The notes under the pieces: model-generated
The model's database searches: none
What the model was told of the DNA's origin: nothing
Seen by the model: only the letters and a program-made list of their open reading frames with translations
NCBI GenBank assembly: GCA_021654635.1
Contig: AP025179.1
Coordinates: 620,001 to 684,000, forward strand
Direction of reading: 5' to 3'
From: Mycobacterium kiyosense
Lineage (GTDB): Bacteria; Actinomycetota; Actinomycetes; Mycobacteriales; Mycobacteriaceae
Length of the DNA: 64,000 bases
Position numbers and translations under genes: made by a program
Part shown: piece by piece, positions 9,326 through 17,964 of the stretch
How the letters are laid out: the number at the start of each line of letters is the position of its first letter
Position numbering within the stretch: position 1 is the first letter of the stretch

Positions 9326-10144
9326 TTGCCGAACAACCTCTCCGCTGCGGTCCGCTCGCTGTCGGACGCACCGTTCTACCGTGCGGTTGCCGACGAAGTC
9401 GAGGTCTTTCAGGCGGCGGCGCGGCGTGGCTTGCCGGTGCTGCTGAAGGGCCCCACCGGATGCGGCAAGACCCGCTTCGTCGAGGCGATGGCCCACCAGC
9501 TGGGCCGAGAGCTGATCACGGTCGCCGGCCACGAAGACATGACATCGGCCGACCTGGTGGGCCGATTCCTGCTCAAAGGCGGTGAAACCGTCTGGGTGGA
9601 CGGCCCTTTGACCCGGGCAGTACGCAGTGGTGCCATCTGCTATCTCGACGAGATCGTGGAAGCCCGCCAGGACACCACGGTGGTAATCCACCCGCTCGCC
9701 GACCATCGCCGCGAGTTGCCGGTCGACCGGCTGGGCACGACACTGACCGCCGCGCCGGGGTTCCAGCTGGTCATCTCCTACAATCCGGGCTATCAGAGCG
9801 TGTTGAAGAACATCAAAGAATCGACCCGCCAACGATTTATCGCTATCGAGCTGGACTTCCCACCGGCCGAGGTGGAGACCGAAGTGGTGGCCCACGAGGC
9901 GGGAATCGAGATGGGCACCGCACGCGCTCTGGTAAGGCTCGGCACCGCCATCCGGGGCCTGGACAACTCGCCGCTACGTGAGGTGTCCTCGACGCGGATG
10001 CTCATCCTGGCCGGCGGTCTCGTTGCGGAAGGGCTCAGTCTGCGGAGCGCCGTGCGCTCGGCGGTGGTGCAGGTCCTCACCGACGACCTGGACCTCGGCC
10101 GCGCCCTCGACGAACTCGTCGACGCGGTGCTACCGCAGGCGTGA
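9326..10144 (+). CDS. MoxR/CbbQ-type AAA+ ATPase
   Basis: A 272-residue AAA+ ATPase. Walker A is GPTGCGKTRF, Walker B is AICYLDEIVEA, and sensor 1 is VISYNPGYQ. The carboxy-terminal part (SSTRMLILAGGLVAEG) is like the CbbQ/NirQ/NorQ group. The only start near homologous sequence is the TTG at 9326, one base after the preceding stop, giving LPNNLSAAVRSLSDAPFYRA; translation is probably coupled. It overlaps the next gene by GTGA. CbbQ proteins work with a VWA-domain CbbO partner to activate or insert cofactors into target enzymes. The partner gene is directly downstream. Confidence 0.85.
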   Translation: MPNNLSAAVRSLSDAPFYRAVADEVEVFQAAARRGLPVLLKGPTGCGKTRFVEAMAHQLGRELITVAGHEDMTSADLVGRFLLKGGETVWVDGPLTRAVRSGAICYLDEIVEARQDTTVVIHPLADHRRELPVDRLGTTLTAAPGFQLVISYNPGYQSVLKNIKESTRQRFIAIELDFPPAEVETEVVAHEAGIEMGTARALVRLGTAIRGLDNSPLREVSSTRMLILAGGLVAEGLSLRSAVRSAVVQVLTDDLDLGRALDELVDAVLPQA

Positions 10145-11818
10145 GCGACACCCCGTCGGATGGCGCGGGCCGATTCCGGCTCCTGGCCTCCTACCTTGCG
10201 GGCAGATGTATTCAGGTCGCTGAGACAACGGGTCAGCCGGCATATACGGATGGGCACGTCATTTTCGTGTCGGCGGCTGCGTCGCCGTCCGAGCAGCGGC
10301 TCGAGGTCCTGGTGCAGGGTGCTCTGCTGGGGGCGGGCAGCCTGGACCCGCAGTGGGTCAAGGGCCTGCGGGCGCGGCCGGGATTGGCGCTGCGCTACCT
10401 GGCGCTGGAGGGTCGGCGGGTGCTGGACGAGTTGGCTTGCGCCGTCACGATCGAAGCGGCGCTGGACGTGCCGCCGACCACCTCGACAAGTGCCGAGTCG
10501 CTCGAAACAGCCAGGGGGTCGCGGCAAAATCCCAGATCCGCCCCGCTGGTTTGGGGTGATCAAGCCGGCCCAACTGATGGGGGCGGCCGTCGGACCCGGC
10601 GTGCGGGCGAGTGATCACGAACTGCGATTGGAGTTCGACCTCACCGATGTCCCGGAGGCCCCCGAAGACACCGACGACGCACCGTCGGAACAGAGCAAGA
10701 TTCTCAAGCTGTTCGACAACCCGCTGTTCAAGTCGCAGGCGCTGTCGGACTATATGCGCAAGCTGCTGGGCAATTCGCGGACACCGGGTAACGACGCACC
10801 CGGCGGCGGCCTGCAAGTGCGCGCGACGCGGCGCGCGCGTGCGGTCGGGCCGACGGCGAGGCCCCTGCCGACGCGCATTCGATTCACCGAGGATGAGAAG
10901 CCCGGCGCCGCAATCGGAGTCGGTGGGGCGCTGTACCCGGAATGGGACGTCTTCGAGAACAGGTACCGCCCGGACTGGTGTCGTGTCCTGGATTTTCCGC
11001 TCACGTTGGCGGCTGACGTGTCCGGTGCGGGCGTCGACCGCGACGACGTGTTACGCCGGCGACTATCCCGAGTCGGGTTGGGCCCCAAAGTCTTGCGTGG
11101 CCGCGCCGACGGCGACGATCTCGATATCGAAGCTCTGATCGACCTGTTCGTCGATCTGCGCTCCGGCTACTCACCCCCCGAACACGTCTACCTCGAACGC
11201 CGCAAACTCGCCCGCAATCTCGGCGTCCTGATTCTGCTGGACGCCTCCGGTTCGGCCACCGACACCGATCCGGCGGGTCTGGCAGTGCACGAACACCAAC
11301 GCAAAGCGGCCGCCACCCTGGCCGCCACGTTGGAGGAACTCGGCGACCGGGTCGCCGTGTACGCCTTTCGCTCGCAGGGGCGTCACGCAGTGCAGCTGCC
11401 GGTGATCAAGCCGTTCGATCAGCGCTTCGCAGCGATGGGCCGGGCCCGCCTCAACCAGATCGAGCCGTCGGGCTATACCCGGCTGGGTGCGGCCATCCGG
11501 GGTGCGGGAGAAATCCTCAAGGCCGAGGCCGGTACGCCGAACCGGCTGTTGCTGGTGCTGTCCGACGGTTATCCCTACGACGACGGGTACGAAGGACGAT
11601 ACGCAGAAGCCGACGCGCACAAGGCACTTGCGGAACTTCGGCTCGACGGTGTTGCCTGCCTGTGCCTTTCGATCGGTGCCGACACCCGCGCCGAGTCGCT
11701 GGAGCGGGTCTTCGGATCCGCCAGCCACGCCAGTGCCGCGACCCTGGCGCAACTGAGCCCTCGGATGGACGAACTGTTCCTGTCGTCACTGCGGGAGCTG
11801 GCGGCGCCGAAACCCTAG
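10141..11818 (+). CDS. CbbO/NorD-type VWA-domain protein (one frameshift)
   Basis: About 558 residues when a single extra base is removed. The amino part (GTG 10141 to about 10510) and the rest lie in different frames. Reading four instead of five G at 10514-10518 joins them as ...TARGRGKIPDPPRWFGVIKP.... The carboxy-terminal von Willebrand A domain carries the metal site LLDASGSATDT, with VLSDGYPYDDGY later. Together with the adjacent CbbQ-type ATPase it forms the usual CbbQO-like pair. The start GTG overlaps the ATPase stop by four bases. Probably a sequencing error rather than a real mutation, because both halves keep good coding character. Confidence 0.78.
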
Positions 11819-11831
11819 GAGGCCAGGGAAT

Positions 11832-12811
11832 ATGAAGGTGTTGGTGACAGGCGCACTGGGCAACGTCGGTTTGTACACGGTGCGTGCGCTGCTGGACGAA
11901 GGGCACGACGTCGTCGCATTCGACCTGCCGTCCCGCAGAGCGCGCCGGCTGGCGTCGCGTCTCGCCGACCGGGTGCAGGCGATCTGGGGCGATATCACTG
12001 AGCCCGACGAGGTCCGCTCAGCGCTTGGGGGGAGTGGACGCGGTAATTCATCTGGCGGCCATCATTCCGCCTGCCTCGGAGCGAATTCCGGACATCGCCC
12101 GGCGGGTCAACCTCGACGCGACGTGCCGGTTGATCGAGCTGATGGCGGAGTCGCGCGCCGCCAAACGACTGGTTTTCGCGTCGTCGATCGGAATATTCGG
12201 CGACGTCCAGGATCGCGAACCACCCCCTTCGCGTCGACACACCGGTACATCCCACCGACGAGTACGGACGCCATAAAGTATTGTGCGAGAAAGCAATTCG
12301 GCAGTCCGGATTGCGGTGGAGCATTCTGCGGCTGGCCGCCGTGTCGCCAATTCATCTGCAGGCGCAGGATCCCAGCATCATGTTCGAGTCCAGTCCCAAC
12401 GCGCGGTTCGAGTTTCTGCACCCCGCCGACGCCGGCACGGCCTTCGCCCGCGCCGTGGCATGCGAAGAAACCGTCGGCAAGACGCTCTACATCGCGGGCG
12501 GAACGCAGTGTCGAATGACCTACCACGACTTCATCAATGCCCTGATGACCGCGATCGGGATCGGCCCGCTGCCCGCCGAGGCGTTCGCGCCCGGCGACCC
12601 GCCCCGCTTCGCCGGCGACTGGGTGGATACCGAGGAAAGCCAGCGCCTGTTGCGATACCAACAGCGTGGGTTGCGCGAACAACTCGACGACATGAAGAAA
12701 GACTTCGGCATCCTGGTGCCGATCATCCGGCTGGTGCGTCCGCTGGCGAATCGCTTTGTTGTCAGCAAATCCGCTTACCTGCAAGAGAATCGGCGCCGGG
12801 TCAGGTTATAG
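11832..12811 (+). CDS. NAD-dependent epimerase/dehydratase family protein (two frameshifts)
   Basis: An extended SDR-type protein, about 325 residues after two one-base corrections. The amino end has the NAD motif VTGALGNVGLYTVRAL. Removing one G from the six at 12027-12032 restores ALGGVDAVIHLAAIIPP. Removing one C from the five at 12223-12227 restores REPPLRVDTPVHPTDEYGRH, which includes the catalytic YxxxK (YGRHK). The last part contains LRLAAVSPIHLQ and ends ...RRRVRL. Thirteen bases after the VWA gene, so the last member of the AveC-CbbQ-CbbO operon. Substrate (sugar nucleotide, sterol or other alcohol) is not evident. Confidence 0.78.
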
Positions 12812-13195
12812 CCCGCCAGCCTGCTGGCACTCGCGAAATCTGAAGCCGAGGATTCTTGGGCCTCCGCAACCGTCATCGCAGGTTTCGGCGAACAGATCGG
12901 CACGTCTGAGTTTGTGTCCACGGGCGTCGCTCGGTGCTGTGGCTAGGCCACGCACTTCTGGGTGGCGTTGACGTCTCCATAACTCGGACCAACTCTGTCG
13001 TTAGTCCGAGTTATATCGATAAGTCGGACTGTCCCTCGGAGCTAATCGGGGTTTCGGGAGCATTGGCGCACCCGCGGTGGACTGCTGCGAAGCCACGTCT
13101 GTCGCGGTCGGTGACCTAGCGTCCACGTCGCTGACAGCGCGGTACCCAAACCGGCCGATTCGAACGGACCGAACCGCGCGTTGTCGCTGCTCAGC
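12812..13195. other. Intergenic stretch between the epimerase gene and the island
   Basis: No credible gene is seen in these 384 bases. The one clear element is an inverted repeat: ATAACTCGGAC at 12979-12989 and GTCCGAGTTAT at 13004-13014, 11 of 11 bases paired around a 14-base loop. A partial third copy (AAGTCGGAC) follows at about 13021. It could end transcription of the upstream operon or be a protein-binding site; there is no T-run. Confidence 0.4.
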
Positions 13196-13243
13196 CGTGG
13201 AGCCGATGACGGGAATCGAACCCGCGTATTCAGCTTGGGAAGC
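13196..13243 (-). repeat. Left attachment repeat (48-bp tRNA-Gly 3' fragment)
   Basis: Identical to 23562-23609 over 48 bases, beginning CGTGGAGCCGATGACGGG and ending TTGGGAAGC. Outside the match the flanks diverge at once. It is the 3' half of a tRNA-Gly gene without its 5' half, so not a functional tRNA. It is the distal att site left by island integration. Confidence 0.85.
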
Positions 13244-13434
13244 CGTTTCTCGGACCGAACGGGTGAGCGATAAACGCTGGTCGGCGGGTTGCAAAGTGTG
13301 CGCGAATCCTGCTTCGACCTGCGGTTGCAGTCCGGCTGCGGGCGTTCTCGGTACGGGTCCGTACGACCGCAATACGGGTCCGGTCGGGGGTACAGCCGGG
13401 GTACGGGAAGACACGCACGCTGACACGCCGAGTT

Positions 13435-14478
13435 GTGTCGGTAGCCGCTGGGAGAATGCTGGACGTGAGCGCGTTGTCCGACTTCCTCACCCAGCCCGGC
13501 TTCTGGTGGGGTGTGCCGCTGGGGGCGGTCGTCACCGGAGTCATCGCGCCGCTCATCACGGCCCGGTCGGTGCGCGCCAGCGACGCACGCAAGGCGACGC
13601 AGGAGCGCGAGATGCTGGCGTTGAAGGCCGAGCAGGATGAGAAGGCTCAGGTGCGCAAGGAGGCGCGGGAAGACCAGGAGTCCAACCGCAAGATCATCCG
13701 CGAGACGGCGACGGCCTTCGGCGAGGTGTGCTCAGCGATCCTTGAGAAGGCGATGGACAACAAGAGCATCTTCAACGCCGTAATGGACGCGGCGCTGACG
13801 ATGGAGGGCATGCCGGACAAGAAGGCTCTCGACAAGATCGAGTATTCGATCGACCTCATGGACGAGACCAAGAAGCTCACTACCGCGTACAACAACCTCC
13901 GCGTCGTCGCGCCGGTCTCGCTGCTCAGAAAAGCGACCGCGCTGAACGCGGCCATCATGGCTCTCGTCGGAGCGACGACGATGCCGCTGAAGAAGCCGCC
14001 ACTAATGAACCAGGCGGGCAAAGCGTTCGATGAGTTCACCAATGCGGTCCGCGCAGAGCTGGGTCTCGACGCCTACACAGCCGAAGATGTTGAGCGGTCG
14101 AAAGCTACGTACCTTGACGCGCTGCAAAAGCAGGTGAGCGACTACATCAAGGAGACGCAGGACGAGGCCCGCCGCTTTGGTTTCCTGGAGCCTGGCTCGG
14201 TACCAATCACGACGATCCAGGCTGGCGACCTCACAGAGGAGCACGTCGGCAAGTTCGTTGGGTGCCACGATCCCGCCTCGGGGTTCAACTACGGCGCGAA
14301 GATTCTGAAGGTCATCCGCGTTGAGGAGGGGAGCCGACCGGGAATGCTCGTCCGCATCCAACACCCGCCGATTCCCGGCGGGAAGCCAGCGCATCAAGAG
14401 CGCATGCGGCTCCGGTTTGAACACGAGGTCCAGCTAGTGGACCTGCCGGACCTCAAACGGCCGAACGGGTCTGCCTAA
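13435..14478 (+). CDS. Island protein, membrane-anchored, unknown function
   Basis: A 347-residue protein (a start 7 codons later, at MLDVSALSDF, is equally possible). One hydrophobic segment near residues 22-43 (WWGVPLGAVVTGVIAPLIT) is followed by a strongly charged helical region of about 40 residues rich in Glu, Lys, Arg and Gln, likely coiled coil. A soluble, mostly helical body follows. The last 100 residues are more beta-like (VGKFVGCHDPASGFNYGAK, MLVRIQHPPIPGG). No known catalytic motif is visible. It sits just inside the left att repeat, so it is cargo of the island; roles in phage or plasmid exclusion or in membrane sensing are possible but unsupported. Confidence 0.65.
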   Translation: MSVAAGRMLDVSALSDFLTQPGFWWGVPLGAVVTGVIAPLITARSVRASDARKATQEREMLALKAEQDEKAQVRKEAREDQESNRKIIRETATAFGEVCSAILEKAMDNKSIFNAVMDAALTMEGMPDKKALDKIEYSIDLMDETKKLTTAYNNLRVVAPVSLLRKATALNAAIMALVGATTMPLKKPPLMNQAGKAFDEFTNAVRAELGLDAYTAEDVERSKATYLDALQKQVSDYIKETQDEARRFGFLEPGSVPITTIQAGDLTEEHVGKFVGCHDPASGFNYGAKILKVIRVEEGSRPGMLVRIQHPPIPGGKPAHQERMRLRFEHEVQLVDLPDLKRPNGSA

Positions 14479-14570
14479 GTTGACCGGTGATAGCGGGTTC
14501 GCGCTGCTGGCACCACTACCGCTACCACCGGGGTCATTGGGTAAGGCCTGGGCACAAGGACATCCTTCCA

Positions 14571-14591
14571 GCTTGCCCACGCTGGGCAAGC
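14571..14591. terminator. Hairpin downstream of the island membrane-protein gene
   Basis: GCTTGCCCA (14571-14579) pairs perfectly with TGGGCAAGC (14583-14591) around a CGC loop. It lies 93 bases after the stop of the preceding gene and just outside the IS3 element. There is no T-run, so it is only a possible terminator. Confidence 0.35.
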
Positions 14592-14669
14592 CAACTCAGA
14601 TGACCTGACATACCTTTCGGGTTCCAGATTCGGTGACTAAGTGACGGCCTGTACGAAAGGTTGACTGTC

Positions 14670-14966
14670 ATGCCACGCCCGTATCCGGCCGAGTTCCGTG
14701 CCCGCGCGATCGCGCTCGTGCGCGCCGGAAAGCCGCAGAAGCAGACCGCGGACGACCTCGGCATCCATCCCGTGACGTTGTCGAAATGGATCAAACAGGA
14801 TGACATCGACCGCGGGGTGCGTCCCGGTGTCCCGACGAGCGAATCAACAGAGTTGCGAGCAGCGCGGCGAAGGATCCGCGAGCTGGAAACCGAGTTGGCC
14901 ATCGTGCGCCAGGCCGCCGCGTTCCTTGGGGAGGACAAGCCCCGCCCAAAAGGATCTATCCGGTGA
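14670..14966 (+). CDS. IS3-family transposase OrfA
   Basis: A 98-residue DNA-binding subunit with a helix-turn-helix (RAIALVRAGKPQKQTADDLG, then IHPVTLSKWIKQDD) and a leucine-zipper-like helix at the end (AARRRIRELETELAIVRQAA). The ATG at 14670 is preferred over the in-frame TTG at 14661. Its stop overlaps the start of orfB by GTGA. In IS3 elements OrfA is usually joined to OrfB by a -1 frameshift to make the active OrfAB transposase. Confidence 0.88.
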   Translation: MPRPYPAEFRARAIALVRAGKPQKQTADDLGIHPVTLSKWIKQDDIDRGVRPGVPTSESTELRAARRRIRELETELAIVRQAAAFLGEDKPRPKGSIR

Positions 14967-15829
14967 TCGACCGACTGGTCGGCGCCGGGGCGCCTGCGGA
15001 CCGCTGCTGCGTCATTCTTGGTGTGACACGCCAGAACTACTACAAACACAAGCGAAAACCGACCACAGCCACCCAACTGCGCCGGCAATGGTTGACCGGA
15101 CTGATCCGCGAGATCCACGTCGCCTCACGGGGCACCTACGGCTATCGCCGCGTCCACGCTGAACTCACCCTCGGTATGGGGATCACGGTCTGCCCCCGCA
15201 CCGTGTCGGTCCTGATGACCCTCGCCGGCATCTACGGTTTGCCCGGTCCAGTGCGGGTGAAACGGCTGCGCGGGGTGGTCACTGCTGATGATCTGGTCAA
15301 CCGCAAGTTCCACCGACTCGCACCAAATGAGTTGTGGGTCACCGACATCACGCAACATAGGACCCGGGAAGGATGGCTGTACTGCTGTGCTGTTCTCGAC
15401 GCGTTCAGCCGCAGGATCGTGGGCTGGTCGATGGATTCGAAGGCTGATGCCACGCTCGTGGTCAACGCATTGGATATGGCCATCCGTAATCGTCGTCCAT
15501 CTCCCGGTGGAATAGTGCATGCGGATCACGGAACCCAGTTCACCTCTTGGGTTTTCGGCGAGAAGATCCGTTCTGCCGGGCTGGTGCCGTCGTTCGGGAC
15601 GATCGGTGACGGCCTGGACAACGCGATGATGGAAAGCTTCTGGTCCTCGATGCAGATCGAGCTACTCGACCGCCAGACGTGGAAAACCCGGGTCGAGCTG
15701 GCCAACGCGATCTTCGACTACCTGGAGATCTTCCACAACCGTCAACGCCGCCACTCAGCACTCGGCTATCGCACCCCGATCGAGTACGAACTATCCTTCA
15801 CCAACGACACCCTCACCGCCGTCAGTTAG
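14963..15829 (+). CDS. IS3-family transposase OrfB (DDE integrase core)
   Basis: A 288-residue catalytic subunit. The amino part has the HTH_21-type domain (YGYRRVHAELTLGMGITV). The integrase core carries the DDE triad: first Asp in ELWVTDITQH, second Asp in IVHADHGTQFTS, Glu in NAMMESFWSSMQIELL. The usual end motif YNRQRRHSALGYRTP-like sequence is present (HNRQRRHSALGYRTPIEYE). No stop or frameshift interrupts it, unlike the other transposase in this island. Confidence 0.9.
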   Translation: MIDRLVGAGAPADRCCVILGVTRQNYYKHKRKPTTATQLRRQWLTGLIREIHVASRGTYGYRRVHAELTLGMGITVCPRTVSVLMTLAGIYGLPGPVRVKRLRGVVTADDLVNRKFHRLAPNELWVTDITQHRTREGWLYCCAVLDAFSRRIVGWSMDSKADATLVVNALDMAIRNRRPSPGGIVHADHGTQFTSWVFGEKIRSAGLVPSFGTIGDGLDNAMMESFWSSMQIELLDRQTWKTRVELANAIFDYLEIFHNRQRRHSALGYRTPIEYELSFTNDTLTAVS

Positions 15830-15865
15830 CCACCGCGACTGGAACCCATTGGGTAGGGCAGGTCA

Positions 15866-16386
15866 AGATGTCACCTATTCGTGCAGCAGACCCATTCCTA
15901 TTTCCTGGGGGAGCGTTCAGACCTACTACGTCGGCTACGCGGCGACTCAGCTCTGATCATCGCGGAAGGCCGGGCGAGACCAACGAGCATCCGAGAACAC
16001 AGGATCAGGTTTGAGACGCTTTGGATTCCGGCCAGGTGCCGTCGCGCCGTTCTCGTTCGCTGCGTGGCCGGGGTCGGCGTCCAATCCCAGTGCGTACGCG
16101 AACGGCCCCGACGTCCGATTGACACATCGGTTCATCAATGGAAAGCCTGTGATTCGAACAATTGTGAGGATGTCCCGAGTTCCGTGGAACTTCGGTGGCG
16201 GCCCGGTGAACATCAGGCTGCGCTCCCCTGATCATTGTGCTGCACGACGGGTACGACAGTTTTGGCGACCTCGCGCTCGCCCAGGCTGAGCGCCGTGACC
16301 TTCGGGACTGAGCGGCTCCACCGGTCGGAGCACCGCAAACCGGAATAGCTCTTCCATTTCCCCAACCTAAATTAGATTAGCTTTGG
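15866..16386. other. Island stretch without a recognisable gene
   Basis: Several short overlapping open frames occur on both strands, but none has a plausible start with SD, homologous motif or convincing codon pattern. The last 60 bases are visibly AT-richer (CTAAATTAGATTAGC) and carry the 3' flank of the two minus-strand paralogues. I see nothing else here. Confidence 0.4.
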
Positions 16387-16869
16387 TTAAATGAACACAA
16401 TCCTGCCGCGCAGGGTCGTATTGTAGACGAGACGGCTAATCATTCCTAGTCCATCGACGTTGACATATGCGGAGATACTGTCGAATAAATTGCTCACTAG
16501 GTTTCCATCACGATCCGGTGCGCTGCTAAGGGACGTATCCCAGGCTAATCCTCCGTTGTATGTCCCCGTCGTTTCCATACCGTTGACGACCACGAATGTC
16601 GCCGGACCCGAATGAACCTGAAAAAAGGGAAAAGCCACTTCAGGCGGCGGGTACGCTATTCCGTAAAGATCCAAGGCATACGTCAGCGGACTCTGGAGGT
16701 CTTGATACCCGACTATCGGATAACTTGACCCAGGACGAGGATGTCCGTCGTTTCCCAGAAGGGTTAATTCATGCACACCCGACAGTGTGAGTATCCACTC
16801 CTGATTAGCAATTTGATCCGCAGGTAGTAACGGCGAAGCCGGCACGATGGTCCAGCTTGTCCCGGTCAT
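16387..16869 (-). CDS. Island protein of unknown function, paralogue A
   Basis: A 160-residue acidic, aromatic- and beta-strand-rich protein without signal peptide or membrane segment. I recognise no family. It aligns by eye with the gene just upstream: both begin with SWTIVPA / NWLITPA, share an internal SPL segment, a VNGMETTGTYNGG / VTGVEANNGF motif, and end with a strand pattern ISRLVYNTTLRGRIVFI / ITEVAYSITMVGQISLL. The ATG at 16869 is preferred to a GTG two codons upstream. Base composition is noticeably lower in GC than the mycobacterial genes around the island, consistent with transfer from elsewhere. Confidence 0.6.
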   Translation of the reverse strand: MTGTSWTIVPASPLLPADQIANQEWILTLSGVHELTLLGNDGHPRPGSSYPIVGYQDLQSPLTYALDLYGIAYPPPEVAFPFFQVHSGPATFVVVNGMETTGTYNGGLAWDTSLSSAPDRDGNLVSNLFDSISAYVNVDGLGMISRLVYNTTLRGRIVFI

Positions 16870-16893
16870 GGGCACCCCATTCTACTTGAATCG

Positions 16894-17391
16894 TTACTCG
16901 CGCTCGGGTTTCCCAAGGAGTGAAATTTGTCCGACCATGGTGATGCTGTATGCGACTTCAGTAATGATGGACGGCAGTTCCACCGAGATATCTACGTCGA
17001 TGCCTTGGAAGTTTCGATCTTGATTTGGAAGGAAGGGGGTGAGCCTCCATCCAGTCAGCTTAAAACCATTGTTGGCCTCTACGCCGGTCACAGCTGCGAA
17101 AGGTGCCCACATCTTTAGGTTAAGCGCAAGGGTCTGTCCGGCCAAGATCGGACCGCCAAATACGGAGGACAATGGACTATGCAGGTCTGGCACAATTCGC
17201 AATGTCTCAGAAATCCACGTCAAGGTCTCGCCATCTCCGCCAAAGCCCACGGAGCATAAGCCGGTAAGAACTACAAGCCATAGCTCGCTCGAATCGCCTG
17301 GCCGCTGTCCGCTGTCGGCGGCGGCCGCGGGAACGCCGACCGCAGGAGTAATCAGCCAATTCTGACTAGCAATAGGTACAACAACAGCCAT
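16894..17391 (-). CDS. Island protein of unknown function, paralogue B
   Basis: A 165-residue protein, beta-rich, no signal peptide. It is preceded by a strong SD (AGGAGG at 17396-17401, read on the minus strand), so it is very likely expressed first with paralogue A following after a short gap (about 24 bases). The two share the layout described for paralogue A and look like an old tandem duplication. A run SSVFGGPILAGQTLALNLKM is the only part with local sequence character. Possible roles (virion or baseplate-like protein, toxin-antidote pair) are guesses; nothing in the sequence decides. Confidence 0.62.
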   Translation of the reverse strand: MAVVVPIASQNWLITPAVGVPAAAADSGQRPGDSSELWLVVLTGLCSVGFGGDGETLTWISETLRIVPDLHSPLSSVFGGPILAGQTLALNLKMWAPFAAVTGVEANNGFKLTGWRLTPFLPNQDRNFQGIDVDISVELPSIITEVAYSITMVGQISLLGKPERE

Positions 17392-17588
17392 CGCGCCTCC
17401 TACCGCCCGAATGCAAAATTTGAACCGCGATTATGCTTGCGCGCGCGGGGTCGACTTTACAGGACAACTATGGAACCCCCCGACGGTGACACGAAACCCA
17501 GATGCCTCAAGATGATCAGGACCCTACGGCGACGATGTGTAGCACGGGATCTCACCCCAACAGCGGCGAGATTACATTTCCAGCTGAT

Positions 17589-17944
17589 TCACAGGGCGGA
17601 AACTGGTTCGTCGTATGATCGCCCCGGCGTGTTCTCGTTCAAGGTGTAGATGCCGGGACATCGAGATGGGTCGTGTAGTCGGCGAACGGGCGCATCGTGC
17701 CGGGGAACGAAATCTTGGGGTGCCGGAAGTACGTGTTGCCGGTGTAGAGCGTGATGCGGCTCCGGGTCGTGTCGAGAGGTTGCCCGTTTGCCGTAATGCG
17801 CGCCGGGCCACCTTGATGTCGACCGCGTAAAAGCCACCGGCGAACGCGGGTCCGTTGAGTTCAAGATCGGGATAGCCACGCTCAGTGCCCCGAGTCGCGT
17901 TGGCTCCGTCGAGCTTCTCTACTAAGTCAACAAGGGAGCTCACG
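17589..17944 (-). pseudogene. EcoRV-like restriction endonuclease, 3' fragment
   Basis: This is the downstream piece of the endonuclease gene split by the IS element; 17654-17944 duplicates the end of the upstream piece. Read on the minus strand it gives TANGQPLDTTRSRITLYTGN, YFRHPKISFPGTMRPFADY and THLDV, then after an indel IYTLNENTPGRSYDEPVSAL and a stop. The segments match the part of EcoRV that follows the active site (its FTLGGYTSF ... YPFDQYIAHWIIGYVYTR). The gene ends well before the usual 245-residue length, and several frame changes are needed, so it is decayed. Confidence 0.65.
17654..17944. repeat. 291-bp target duplication, left copy
   Basis: Identical by eye over 291 bases to 22942-23232, both starting CGGGACATCGAGATGGG and ending AGGGAGCTCACG. 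The two copies directly abut the outer ends of the IS element at 17945 and 22941. Long target duplications are a documented trait of IS1549 (M. smegmatis) and IS1634 relatives. Confidence 0.88.
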
Positions 17945-17964
17945 CCTGAGTTAGGACATTTTGC

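Larger units (their letters stand above)
14601..15865 (+). mobile_element. IS3-family insertion sequence (complete)
   Basis: A 1265-bp element. Its ends are imperfect inverted repeats about 40 bases long: the left begins TGACCTGACATACC and the right, read inward, TGACCTGCCCTACC; both continue through GGGTTCCAG and end CTAA. A 3-base AGA is present on both sides (14598-14600 and 15866-15868), matching the 3-4 base target duplication usual for IS3. Inside are orfA and orfB with an intact DDE catalytic set. It looks recently inserted and possibly still active. Confidence 0.87.

Noticed and set aside
13196..13243. A second tRNA-Gly gene
   Set aside because: Only the 3' half is present; the sequence beyond the anticodon stem does not continue as a tRNA.
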